From contig CM069870.1 of the NCBI GenBank assembly GCA_036172665.1, positions 24,278,001 through 24,342,000 on the forward strand: a stretch of DNA of 64,000 bases. Reading direction: 5' to 3'. This document shows positions 48,136 through 59,160 of this stretch, piece after piece (the stretch's first letter is position 1; each line of letters starts with the position of its first letter). The DNA comes from Prosopocoilus inquinatus. Lineage: Eukaryota; Arthropoda; Insecta; Coleoptera; Lucanidae. The translations under genes and the position numbers were made by a program. The notes under the pieces were generated by a model that did not search any database, was not told where the DNA came from, and was given only the letters and a program-made list of their open reading frames with translations.

Positions 48136-51100
48136 TTAGACTAAGGAGGGAAATAGTTCGGAAACACAATCGTCCCAAACATTCTCGTCAAGACTGCTCG
48201 GAGATCCGAATGATTCATAACCGGAGCTTGGGGCAGGTGATAAGCTTTCGCTCATGCAGTTAGGTGAACGCAAGCTCGACAAATCGGAATCACTTTCGCT
48301 TTCACTCGTCGTAACTTCTGTGACGGCCTCATCTAACATGAGATTCTCATCGTTCACAATAATGGTAATGCAATTGGTCTTTTCATCGAAAGTACCGTAA
48401 ACCATTTCAGCCTCATCGCCACCTGCATCAGGAATGTTTAAGATCACCGCTGCTGCCTCAGTTGTTTGCCTGGAGGGTTTGGGTCTGATCTGTTTCAATT
48501 TAATTTTTTCTTTTTTCGAGCTTTTCGGGGTGCTTTTAGTGGCTCTTTTGTTTGCGGCGTAACTTTTGCATCTTCTCGCGGCTGCAGTTTTGGTGGAATA
48601 TTTAGCGTCACGTTTTGCAGAGTAGTCATGATGTAAAAGTAGGTACTGGGAAATGTCTTTCCTCAGGGTTTCTTCTGCTTTTAAGCCGTCACGTCGACTG
48701 GGTTCCAGGACTTCTGATGTCGGCCCCACCATTTCTTCAAAACTATCTTCTGGATTATTTGGTGCTGCGGATTCCTATAAAACAAAAATTTAAAAAAAAA
48801 ACAGTTAATATTAGTTGAATAACTGCGCGGTGAGCAGTAAGCAGAAAAGTGTGCGCTGTACCAAAATTAAATACGGTGGGAACAGCACAAGATTAATGCA
48901 TTTGCTAATTTATGACTAAACTATTCTTTATATTTAATATGAGAGAAGTGTTTTGCAATGAGTTTACATTCATCCTGCGTTTTATTTCAATCTACTATAC
49001 CAATTGCGTTTATAATTAATTGACATTGCTAAGCTTTCTACACAAAAAAATATAGGATGATCAATGAAATTCATAATTAGAAGAGGCTGTGATTGGTGCT
49101 ATTTTATGCTGTGTGGTTGGATACAATAGGCATTTAAGGAAACTCCAGTCCGATTAACCCGATCATTATTTCTCTCACTCTTACATGCACGACGTCTCTA
49201 TGTGCTCTCTGTCACATTTCTTCTCGGATTAATCGGATTAGAGTTTCCGTAAATGCCTAATGAGAAATACATAATAAGTTGATAGTTGTCATATTTGAAG
49301 TTATGTTCGTGCTTTATACAATCTTTATTTTGTTTTATTTTGTATGGATGTTGGTTTAAACCCTTTTTTAGAATATTCGGGGAGTTCCACAAGACAAAAC
49401 CGTTTATTATCAATCGTTAAAAAAATAAATGTCACTATTCCGATACTTAAAATTTTTAATTTCAAACTGTAAGCCTGTGTTGCCAACTTTTTATAAAATA
49501 CCACAACCTGCTGTAATTATAAATTCTGTTGATGGCGTGATTCAAATTACATACAATAGGGTTTCAAGGTTCCGAGCATAAGCTTGAGTGAATGTAAATC
49601 TACCATGTGATGTGGAATCAGTGTTGAGAGAATGCATGAAAAGTTTGAGAATGTTGCTCACTCTCAAAATATTCAAACTCAAAATACATTTTTTGTGGAT
49701 TTAATAATCTGTGAAATGGCTACATTTTTTTAGCGTGCATTGGTTTGCCTTATACCTAGTTAAAAACCGTTAGTTAAAGTCTGATTTAAGTTTTAAATAA
49801 TATACCAACAAGTGAAATGACTCGATGTTTAAACCAGGGTTCCCACTTTGTTTATTTTCATTGAAACATTCCTCCACTTTTCAAGGTTTTCCCCATCGAC
49901 TTGTCATTAAAAAACTTTCGCTATTGACTACGATTTTGCTGAAACTAAAGACCGTTCTGGTTTCTACTGTTGCAACGGCGTATCAAATTATCAAAGGATT
50001 ATCCATCAGATTAGTGACTATGTAATATTTTAACTGAAATTAATGAAAAGAGAAGCCTGGAGTCTCTACAAAATTACGTTTTATTTTTTATAGTGACTCG
50101 AGGCTTCTCTTTCCACGAAATTTATTCAAGAAAAAAAGTATCGAATTATAATTAACTGATTAATCAGTTTTCTTTTTAAGAACCGAGCAATAAGAAGTAA
50201 TGTTTCTGTTCTCATCGGTGGATTAATCGATGATGTTGATGCTGCTCACATTACCGTCTGTTTCAAAATTAAAAAACCGCCACCTGTTGAATTATGTTTC
50301 CAAGAAGCAAATTTCCCTAGATATATTTTGGTAAAAATTGGTTGGTACTTCATGTTGTCACTGCAATTTTTACTGTCAGTCAAAGTTTGAATTGTCATAT
50401 TTCCATAAAAATGAAAATTGAAATTTAAACAAAAAAGACTCTCTTAGGTTTCGTATTGCACGTGACAGTGCGCCAGTTTGTAATTTATTTTAAAAAACAT
50501 TATGCTTGAAGTTGAAGAGTCTGTTCCCGTTTTCATCGGTGGATCAATCATAATTACTTCGTTATCAATTATGCTCGCTCGACTGAAAAACATTAAATTG
50601 GTATTAAAAGATTGTTTCACTCTTCGTTATATAACTTTATTTAAGAAACCAGTGTTTTTTTTTTGCACGCTTAGGTTTGGTAAATATTGTAAATATATTC
50701 TCAACGGTGAATTCATCACTTCGTAATCAATGATACACGCTGTAGGTTAACTTAAAAACAAAAAATTAGTTTAAAAAACTCTTTATTTTTTTATTTTATT
50801 TTATTTCTAGCAGATTAGACCAGTGTTTCTTAATCATTTGGTTTCTATATTCACAACGGTGAATTAATCACTTCATAGCAATGTTACCAAATTAGAGAAA
50901 AAGTCGTTAAATCTAGGGATAATTTCAAACAAAAGGGAAAAATTACAAAAATTCATTAAAATCTTGGGAATTTTTCAACTTCTTTTAAATAAGGCAGAAA
51001 AAAGGCAAACGTTTTTGATGTAACGCGATCGAAGTGGAAAAATTAAAATATTTGATTTCTGAAAAGTTGTAATAAAAACGTTTTTGACAATCGAGAAACC

Positions 51101-54100
51101 CACTACAAATGAAAAGAAGACGATCACACATAGAAGAAGAAGAAGAAAAGAACTCAAAACGATTTGTAGAGATTTAAAATTAAAAAAGATAACGAGTGTT
51201 CAATTAAAAAAACGGTCTAGATAGCTGTGAATTTATTCTGAACGTCTAGCGTAGGCTTCTTAATACGACTAGCGTGAAGCGCGTCACTTGCATTTCTAAC
51301 CTCACTTTAACTCAAAGAAGACATTTCAAAAAGAAACGTTCATTATCGAATATTTATATTAAGTATAAAATAATAATAAAAATTTGCAGGAGCAGCTTTC
51401 GAATTTTGTTGGTTAGGTTAATCGTCAACTTGTCAAAGTTGAAATTCAAATTATATTAATCACGACATGCGTTCCGACAATAAAAGCCTGCTGCAGCCTA
51501 CTTGACAATTCGACATTCACAAAAACCAATAAAAAAAACAAATCACTATCATAGATCATAATACTTATTGACGAAATGAAAATTTCCGAAAATAGAAAGC
51601 AAGAGAAAACAAATGACGACTGTAATGGAAAGAAGAAGAAATTTATTTGCCTGAAAATTTTATTGTATTTTGTTACTGATGTTCTTCTTTACTTCGTTCT
51701 ACTGTTATTTACAATATTTAATTCTTGTTTTTTTTTCTTTGACAGTTTGACTATTCAAGTACATGTACTATTTGTACTTGACGTGGTAAAAAAATAAATA
51801 CAAAATACAAGTGCAAAAACTTTTGTATTAATTAATAAATTTTTGATTAATTAATTCCAGAACGAAAAGGAAACAAATGGCGATCGTAAATCTCACGACG
51901 GGAATCCACAAAGAAAGAAAAGCAAATGACGATCTTAATATTTGCGAAAGGAAAAGAAATAATTTCAGAAGAAAAAGAAAAACAAATTATTAATTTGGAA
52001 CTACCGCGAGACATCATTCTCCTACTTTCAAACAATAACGGCAACAACGGCGAAAAAATTAGCAAGTTACGGAAATGTGAGATAGAGACAAATGACGATT
52101 GCTACGATGGAAGCCAATGACAGCAATCTCCAAATACCCAATTCTCCAAATCACCATAACCGGAAAAATAACTTAAATTCCTATTTAAATTTCCCTAAAT
52201 TATTTAAGGAATTCTAGGGAAATGCTGTATGCCGAAAAAGGGATTTTTGGTAGAGTTGATTGGCAACACTGCTTCATAGTCAGTAGGCATTTATGGAAAC
52301 TCCAATCCGATTAACCCGATCATTATTTCTCTCACTCTTAAATGCACGAAGTCTCTATGTGTTCTGTCTCACATTTCTTCTCGGATTAATCGGATTAGAG
52401 TTTCCGTAAACGCCTAAAGATGCACGCTGAACGAGCGAAGGCTAACATAAAAATAGTAAATTAATAGGTGCTTTCTTTCGCTTAAAAGTTTGAATCGCGT
52501 TTCGAATAGTTTGGACCTGAATTTCGTAGTTGTTGCAACAAAACACCTGACCTGAATTTTTGATTGACAGTTCATTTGTAATAACCATACTTCAGTCCAA
52601 ACAAGTTTTAAAAATAGAGAGATTCAAAGAAAAGAATGTCTGTTTTTGAATCAAAACACGTTTGGATGACGATTTTGTGAACGAAAGGAATCAGCTAATT
52701 TGAAAGACCCTTTCTACTTTTATTTTATAGATAAAGCAGCGACATCCTACGATCGCTTTTTGACCTGACATTGCAGTAGGATAGACAAATTGAAACGGGT
52801 TTGCTACATAATAAGTCCCCCACCTCAACACCTGAGCTTTAGCTGAAGTGTTTCTATTCTCATCGGTGGATTAATCGCAAAATTTAAATTTAAAAACAAT
52901 CATTTATCTCACTTGTAATTGCATTTAGTTAATTCCTTTTCAACTTAGTTTAAGTGTTCATTCTCATCTCGGGCAACCAAACATTCGTAAGCGACCTTTC
53001 CCAGCTGATTGATGAGCGGTGACAGAAATTAGGTTCAATTCCGATATTGATTTGAAAATGAGTCTTGCAATTTATTATCACAACTTTTTCTCTAATTAGA
53101 ATAACGTCTGAAACAGTTTTTAACCGATTAATTAATGTTTTCTTCTCGATGGGATTACTACACCAGCGCGTTTTTATACCGGTGGACTAATCACTGTGGG
53201 TTGGTGAAGGAAATTAGGTTCATTTCCGATTTCGACTTTAAAATGGCTTGGAAATTACTTATAAAATAACGTCTGAAACCGCTTTTAATCGGTTAATTAA
53301 CGTTTGTTTGAACGAACCCTTTTTTATTTGCACCGGTGAACTGATCGCCCCGGACTTTTAAAACATTCGGAACTTGAATGCATCACTTTTAATTTCTTTT
53401 CCTTTTTAACTTCGTCCATCTTCGTTTGCATTTAGTTTTACGTTATATTAATTACACATCCCAATTCAGTTTCCAAAAATGAATGAAAATTTAAACGTGC
53501 CTGCATGGATAGGCAACCAGGTTAACGCAACCGCGAAGTTGGTCATCTATAAAATTACTTTTGTCACTGCTTTTATGATTCGGATTAATTAAATACAGAA
53601 CAATTTGACAGAGAATACACTGACTGAAAATTTCAAATTATTTAACTGACAGCATCTAATTAATTATTACTTTTGAATGCAATTGAGGACGTAGTGGTTT
53701 TAATTATATTGGATTCTTTAGCCATTACATAAAACGTTTAATAAATTAAATGAAAGGCAAAAGAGAAGACAACTGAGGAAGTGGTGGTTTTAATTATATT
53801 GGATGGATTCTTTAGCCGTTACATAAAACGTTTAATCAATCAAATGAAAGGCAAAAGAGAGAGAATGCAAAAGCACGAATATTTGCTATTGCTGTTGTCG
53901 CTGTTATTATCCATGAGAATGTTGTTCATTATCAAAATATTCAATCTCAACTTTTTTTGGTGCATTTAGGTCCAGTTTTACAATGACGGTTTAACTTTGA
54001 ACCGAGACTTAAATCCTTCACAACAGTTGTTGAAATAATAGTTGCTAAGGGTTTAAGCCTCAACTCAAAGTTGAGCCGCATTTGTAAAACTGGACCTTAA

Positions 54101-57100
54101 TCTAATTTCATTTTCAGTTTTTTCAAATAATCTCTCTGACTTTTGCATTAAGCAAACAAATTTCCCGACTTTTCCCTGACGTTGCGAACCTTTTTCAATT
54201 CTCTGACTTTTCCAGGCGAGTGGGAACCCCGCAAACGTTTAAACAAAAGCAGTATTTCGAATTTTTCGCATGTTTAAAAGCAATTTGTGCAATAATGTGC
54301 GAAGAAAATCACCTGCTTTGCAATAAAACCTTGAAGATACCAGCAAAAAATTCATCAAGGCATCTAAAATACAAAAATGTACAATACACTACATCCTAAA
54401 CAAATTATTTCATTCTGTTTTTCTATTTTACGCTGCGTTTCATGTTCACTGTTCATTATGCACAACGCAGTCATGCTCTTTTTTAAAAAAAAAAGAAAAT
54501 TACTGCACTGAATAAAAATGCATTTGCAATAGTGTTACTCCAATCCAGTAAGCTTTTAAAACTCAACTGCTTATTATGGTTGAGGACCAACTTTTTCAAT
54601 TGGCTTTAACTATTAAAAGATATTTAGCTAAACAATCATTAAAAGTAATTCTCCTAATAAATAAATAATACTGCTAAATACTACTTATTACAAATTAATT
54701 TAGGCTAACACGACTGCATTGCACTACCTATTAAAAAACTTATATGAAAAGTGTTATTTATTATCGGCATAACTGGAGCAAGATAAGTAAGTGCCTATGC
54801 TCTAATCAGAAAAAGGAAGTAACTACCTACGTACGTTTCGGTCTTATTAGACAGAAATGTACCGGTTATACTGTCCTGATGAGATCTAATAAGACCGAAA
54901 CGTACGTAGGCAGTTACTTTCCTTGCCAGTTGTGCTGATAATAACTCCCTTTTCACATTGTGTTTGTGCTGGCGATAACCCTTTTCCTTCAAAAAACTGA
55001 TATTTTGATTAAGGGCATTTATTATTAATTTCTCCAACACCACCACCACCATTCCCTCTCACTTTTAGTTTCCGGGGCCAACAAATTGCTACTTACTTCA
55101 GCAGTTGCTTTTCGAGAAGATGCTTCCAAGTCTGCGGCAATATCCTGCAGGAGACTTTGTGTGATTTCTTCGAGGGACGAGAGGTCAACGTCCCTGTTGA
55201 GTTCGTCGAGCAAATCTGGGAGAGAAGGCAGGCCAATGCAATCTTCCAGAGTTGCCTGAGCGCCTGCGGGTTCAAAGCCGCTGCTGAGTGTCTGGCCAGA
55301 CCCTGCGGTGGAGGGTGGGATTCTGCGGATCCTTTCTGGGCATCACACTCGACAGGCCGGTTTTGAGCGCAGTTCGGACAGGGCACTCTGGATTGATCGT
55401 GCAGTTCTGCGTTCTCTGCTGTCAATCTCTCGTTCTCTTGCTTCAGCCTTTCGCATTCCAGTGATAGTTTTTCATTGCGTTCGAACAGGTCTTTTAATGC
55501 TCCTTCCATCTGCTCCACTTTTGCCTTCTTGCGGTCGCGGGATGTTTGGGCTGCGACTCTGTTTTTCAGTTTTCTGCAAAGCAAAAGATAGAAAATTATT
55601 GTTTGTAATAATATGATAATTTTAGGAGAATTTAAGCTGGCTTAGGCTACACTAAAGTAAATGATTTAATAGAAGTGTGCACTATGCAGGATAGAAAAAG
55701 ACACTCTGTATAATACATACACATACCGTACATACTATATAGGGTGTTTACTAAAGATGTTCCGTAAATTCGGATACAGATTAAGTATTGAAAACCAAAA
55801 ATTTTGAATCATCATATGAATCAGAGTAATCAGACCTTTAAAAAAATTTGTGTTAGCAATTAGTTGGTGGCACTAGGGCTGCCAGACTGGACGAAATTCC
55901 GCCATTTGGGTTACGTTTTAGACATATTTGGCGCCTGGCGCCCGATTTGGGCTACTTTTGTTACCTTCACATAACGACAAATTAAAAAAAAAACAAAATT
56001 ACAATGCGATCAATAATGACTGACCAATACCATTACTTGAATTTAATTTTAATTTATAAGTATTATATTATGAGACTACTACGTTTTCTTTTGTTTTTTG
56101 TTCGTATAATTTATTTTTTTCCTTCTTTGGTTTTGTTTTGTTTTGTTTTGAGGAAACGATGTTCTGCATTCTTGATTCGGTTTTTTGCCGTTTTTTTTTT
56201 CATTTAATTTTTTTTCTGTTCATTCTTTTATTTCTTTTTCATGTTTTTCGCATTTTTCTTCTTTTAATCCAACTTGGTTTTTACATTTTACTGACTCCTT
56301 TTTACAGCTCTCTTTTGTTTCCTACGAGTTTGTTTTTATTTGGAAATGCTTTCGACGATTTTCATTTTTATGTACCTTATGTATTTCTGTTTTTTTTTTG
56401 TTAATTCATTTTAAGCTGTCGTATTTCTTTTTTCTTTGTTTTGACCAAATTAATTTTCACATTTTGTTGATTTGTCAATCTGATGCAATCTTAGGTCAAA
56501 AAGCGATCGTAGGATGTTGTTGTTTAAATTTCTTTTTAAATTTTTCGTCAGGAGAATTCATTCATTCATGAATTGGTAAAACTGCTTCTGATTACTGAAA
56601 AATGCAAAGTTAGGTTATTTTAACAATTTTATTTCGTTTGTTTTAACGTTCGACTGCAGAAAAATTTTATAAATTTGTTTGTGTAGGTATGCTTATCAAT
56701 AATTTCTATTGCTGTAATCGTGTTTTTAACTTCAACCTCCTAATTAAATTTGCCAGATTAATTCATATTCATTCATTCATTCATTCATTTCATTTTATGA
56801 AAATACTGCATGCTGAAAAAGGAATTTTTGCTTGAACTGGCAACACTGATTTAAATACAATAACATAACCTAAAAAACGTTATCTACTGTCGTTGTATTT
56901 TGTATTGTGATCAGACTGATCAGCATTAGGCGATCATATGATTAAGATTACGTAATAATTGATTCTGTGATCTGTTTGATCGAAAGCAGTTTATGGTAGT
57001 ATGAAATCCTGATCAAAAAGAAAAGTAATTCTGTCCTTTTCTACTTTTTTTACTTTCGACTGTTGGCTATATTTATATGTATTTATTTCTCGAATTCTCA

Positions 57101-58836
57101 TCAAAAATGTATTTTTTGTTTTCACTGATATAATTTTTATACCCACACGAGCATTTAAGAAAAATGGCGGAATATCAAGTACTACCTGGTGGATTAATTT
57201 TTTAACAGTTGGCAACACTATTATTTGCTTTCGAATTTAATATTTCGAGAAAAAAAATGGGCACTTGTGTAATTTAGCAAAATACGCTTCACAGGTACGC
57301 TTCTAACTTTGCATATTGTAAGTGAGTGAGTGAGGGCAATTTTCTTAAGTTACTGACTTAAATGTCTGTGCTGTTCAAAAATCATCACGAATTATAACAA
57401 ATGATTATTTAAAATATCTGCTTTAGACTCTTATAATCATTGCTGACAGGTAAAACATAAAAGTATAACAAATAAAATCAATTAAAAGAAAAAAACAAAG
57501 GTCGATCAATTTATTATATCGAAAAGTGAATGAAATAAAGTCAAATGATGAATTTCAAAAACAACACGAAACAAAATAAAAGACGATCGGTGATGAAAAT
57601 AAGACTAAAATAAAGATTCTATGAAGCTAAATGAATCGAATCGAGAACACTGACGAAATTTGGACAAAAAGAGAAACAAAACAGTATAAAACTTTTATAC
57701 TCCTGAATTATCACTTTTATAATAAAAGTGATAATTCAAATACAAAAATAAAAGAATCGGCGAGCGATCGATTTATAATAAAAAAAAATCAATTCAAACT
57801 AAATAAATAAGAAATTGTCAAAATTTAACAAAAGTTAAATTTAACATTATTAGTATATCTGCACCTAGTGTTTTAGAAATATTAATTAAATTCGAAGGGG
57901 ATCGATGAAAATTTTTATTTCCTTGTAAAGGGTCGATGTTTAAAAAAAGGGTTGGGAATCCCTGTTCAACAATTGCTGGGCACCCGGTATTTGATAATTT
58001 TCCAATGTACGAGGTAAAAGGGAATTTTCTTTAGAATTTGCGGGATTTCAAACTTAATACAATTGGCAACACTGCCACAACGTGACAACTCAAGACTCAA
58101 GTCAAAAACGTTTAAAGAAATGAATAGTATAAGTAAAAGTAACACTTATATGTTACTCTTAGAAGATCGAATCAGAAATACTAGTATGTCAAGAAACGCA
58201 GTCATAGAAAAACAATAAGTGAGGTTAAGTAAAATAGAACGATAAGCGGTATGGCTAAAGGTCTAAATTCCTATTCTACGTTATTTTGTAAACCATATTA
58301 AATCGGGTGATTTTGACGTTTACCGGAAAATTGCTAAAACTCCCTTTAATTTAACAACACTAGTTATGGTCAACTACTTTCTTGCACTATACTGTGACTT
58401 CAATAAATGACTCACATAAACTTTAGTAACACCCTGTATAGTCACCCGACCCGATCGATAATGTACAACGAAGAAGAAATTATTAATTAGTATGATACTA
58501 TAAATAGGTCTCTATAAGTACCTGTTAGTACCTAGATACATTACAAATTACAACCAATAAAATTACGTTTATTTTATCAGTAGCTATAAGTTCCAAGTAC
58601 GTGAGTTTTTTTTTACATATGGATAAATTTGGATACCCATCATGCCATTGCCATAACACGTAAGCAAAATGCATTGAAGCTAGTACTTACTTCCTCTGAA
58701 TTTTTTCTTCCCACGTTAAATGGTCCAACCTCCTCTTCCTCGCTCTTCCAGGCAAATTACTGTTTTCCACGTCCATGATATAATTATTATTATTATCATT
58801 TAAATACTTGAGAATAGCCGGAACCGACACACTCAT
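48136..58836 (-). CDS. Xbp1: XBP1, bZIP transcription factor of the unfolded protein response
   Basis: Coding exons 58836-58691, 55573-55097 and 48774-48136, all with GTAAGT donors and AG acceptors. With the IRE1 intron (55325-55306) removed the product is 413 residues. Without it the frame ends at 48681 and gives 238 residues. Basic region about residues 42-68 with NRVAAQTSRDRKK (N-x7-R of bZIP proteins), then leucines 78, 85, 92, 99 and 106 spaced by seven. The spliced C-terminus ends VWDDCVSELFPSLV, closely like the end of vertebrate XBP1s. XBP1 is the nuclear factor activated when IRE1 cuts its mRNA during ER stress; it switches on chaperone, ERAD and secretory genes. Start chosen at the first ATG (MSVSVPAIL), with a second in-frame ATG at codon 21. 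Introns of 3.1 and 6.3 kb are full of MITEs. Confidence 0.95.
48681..48774 (-). other. Xbp1: XBP1u-specific C-terminal tail with arrest-peptide-like motif
   Basis: In unspliced mRNA, exon 2 enters exon 3 in the alternative frame (split codon AA|G) and runs 30 codons to a TAA at 48683-48681. The tail contains KKWWGRHQKSWNP (W-W-G-R-H-Q at 48731-48714, second W at 48707-48705). Vertebrate XBP1u ends with a ribosome-pausing peptide carrying WGRHQ and a following W. The same bases encode VGPTSEVLEP in the spliced frame. Confidence 0.75.
49126..49259. mobile_element. 134-bp MITE in Xbp1 intron 2, copy 1
   Basis: Ends TAGGCATTTAAGGAAACTCC and GTTTCCGTAAATGCCTA are inverted, and the arms continue through AATCCGATTAA. 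A near-identical copy is at 52284-52416. TA at each outer edge suggests a TA target duplication. Confidence 0.85.
49270..51200. repeat. Xbp1 intron 2: dispersed CATCGGTGRATTAATC motif copies
   Basis: Copies at 50203-50230, 50521-50570, 50698-50743 and 50841-50880. Three carry the longer context ATCACTTCGTAATCAATGA or a close variant. The rest is AT-rich intron without other recognised features. Confidence 0.6.
51200..52260. repeat. Xbp1 intron 2: A-rich field with TGACGATCGT-like words
   Basis: AAATGACGACTGTAA near 51610, AAATGGCGATCGTAA near 51876, AAATGACGATCTTAA near 51927 and AAATGACGATTGC near 52091 match the phrase that dominates 7.1-8.8 kb. This is the same dispersed A-rich family. 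Confidence 0.6.
52284..52416. mobile_element. 133-bp MITE in Xbp1 intron 2, copy 2
   Basis: The same family as 49126-49259 with roughly 90 percent identity by eye, and with TAGGC...GCCTA ends. Both copies lie in the same intron in the same orientation. Confidence 0.85.
52466..52690. mobile_element. MITE, second copy of the GGTGCTTTCTTTCGC family
   Basis: An inverted-orientation relative of 28715-28946, sharing GTTTGGACCTGAATTTCGTAG and TTGCAACAAAACACCTGAC (as complements). The right end is worn (GAACGAAAGGAA). Confidence 0.75.
52735..53400. repeat. Solo 311-bp-repeat piece and degenerate ~180-bp tandem units
   Basis: 52735-52808 is a - strand end of the 311-bp repeat. Then CGGTGGATTAATC-type motifs at 52851, 53169 and 53329 alternate with GAAATTAGGTTCAATTCCGAT-like and AACGTCTGAAACMGYTTTTAA-like phrases, giving about 180-bp periodic units. 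Confidence 0.55.
53685..53870. repeat. Tandem duplication, ~89-bp period
   Basis: GAGGACGTAGTGGTTTTAAT at 53685 and GAGGAAGTGGTGGTTTTAAT at 53774 begin two copies that run through ATAAAACGTTTAATMAATYA and GAAAGGCAAAAGAGA. Confidence 0.85.
53966..54100. mobile_element. 135-bp MITE in Xbp1 intron 2
   Basis: TTAGGTCCAGTTTTACAA at the left is mirrored by TTGTAAAACTGGACCTTAA at the right. The arms extend through GTTTAACTTTGA and TCAAAGTTGAG. Confidence 0.8.
54813..54922. repeat. ~39-bp inverted repeat forming a long hairpin in Xbp1 intron 2
   Basis: The left arm begins AAGGAAGTAACTACCTACG and ends TCGGTCTTATTAGA. The right arm is its complement (TCTAATAAGACCGA ... TTTCCTT) with one mismatch and one bulge. 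The loop is about 33 nt. It may be a very young MITE or a small-RNA precursor. Confidence 0.8.
55210..55251 (-). other. Xbp1: Hydrophobic segment of unspliced XBP1 (HR2-like)
   Basis: In the unspliced frame residues about 157-170 read LWKIALACLLSQIC, the only markedly hydrophobic stretch of the 238-residue product. It lies about 60 residues before the WGRHQ motif. In vertebrates an equivalent segment targets the paused ribosome and XBP1u mRNA to the ER membrane. The role here is inferred by position. Confidence 0.55.
55306..55325 (-). other. Xbp1: IRE1-processed 20-nt intron in Xbp1 mRNA
   Basis: The 5' site CCG|CAG sits in a perfect seven-base loop: stem GGAU (55332-55329), loop CCGCAGA, stem AUCC (55321-55318). 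This matches the IRE1 loop CNG|CNGN. The 3' site CCG|CAG is 20 nt on, in the hairpin ACCCU-CCACCGC-AGGGU (55316-55300). Removing 20 nt shifts the frame exactly as needed to read GLPSLPDLLDELNRDVDL and on into exon 3. The 3' loop is offset from the canonical one, so a 59-nt alternative, also in frame (ending CCG|CAG at 55267/55266), remains possible. Confidence 0.75.
55600..58690. repeat. Xbp1 intron 1: mixed repeats
   Basis: Holds a transposon end (TATAGGGTGTTTACTAAAGATG near 55739), a T-rich field (56.05-56.55 kb) related to 2.3-5 kb, a solo 311-bp-repeat piece (56480-56525), a CATT microsatellite (about 56766-56790), an A-rich field (57.48-57.97 kb) that is the reverse complement of the T-rich element at 19.9 and 23.3 kb, and an ACACCCTGTATA end near 58430. 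No exon was recognised. Confidence 0.55.
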
Positions 58837-59160
58837 TTTTTATTATCTGCTCTTAGGAAGAAGGCCAGATTCTAAACTTCAAAGCACTCCACGACAAAAG
58901 GGGGGCGATCAAAGAGCATAAAATATTTTCGAATTTTATCGTAACTTTTTACACGCGAGACAAACAACAAACTGAAGCCTGAAACTGTATCTTCCTGGTA
59001 ATAACTATGACTAAGCTGACGCAACCGCGGAGATTGTTGTAAAACTGAGACGTCCGTGCGTACGTCGATAATCTACAACAGTGCGATGTGGACGGTTTTG
59101 ATTGGACGAGAGGCGTCACGTGCCTTTTTGCACTTACAGGGAAATTCCTTTAATTTTTAT
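58837..59160 (-). promoter_or_regulatory. Xbp1: Xbp1 5' UTR and promoter region
   Basis: Less AT-rich than the surroundings and directly upstream of the start codon. An ERSE-like site, CCAAT-N9-CCACA, lies on the coding strand at 59105-59087, about 250 bp from the ATG. A CACGTG palindrome (59117-59122) and further ACGT cores (near 59051 and 59062) are close by. In vertebrates XBP1 is induced through an ERSE (CCAAT-N9-CCACG), so stress-driven autoregulation is a reasonable inference. Confidence 0.6.

Noticed and set aside
55250..55285. 17-nt IRE1 intron between CAG|CAG and CCG|CAG
   Set aside because: It would also restore the frame, but neither site lies in a stable seven-base hairpin loop, unlike the CCGCAGA loop at 55322-55328.
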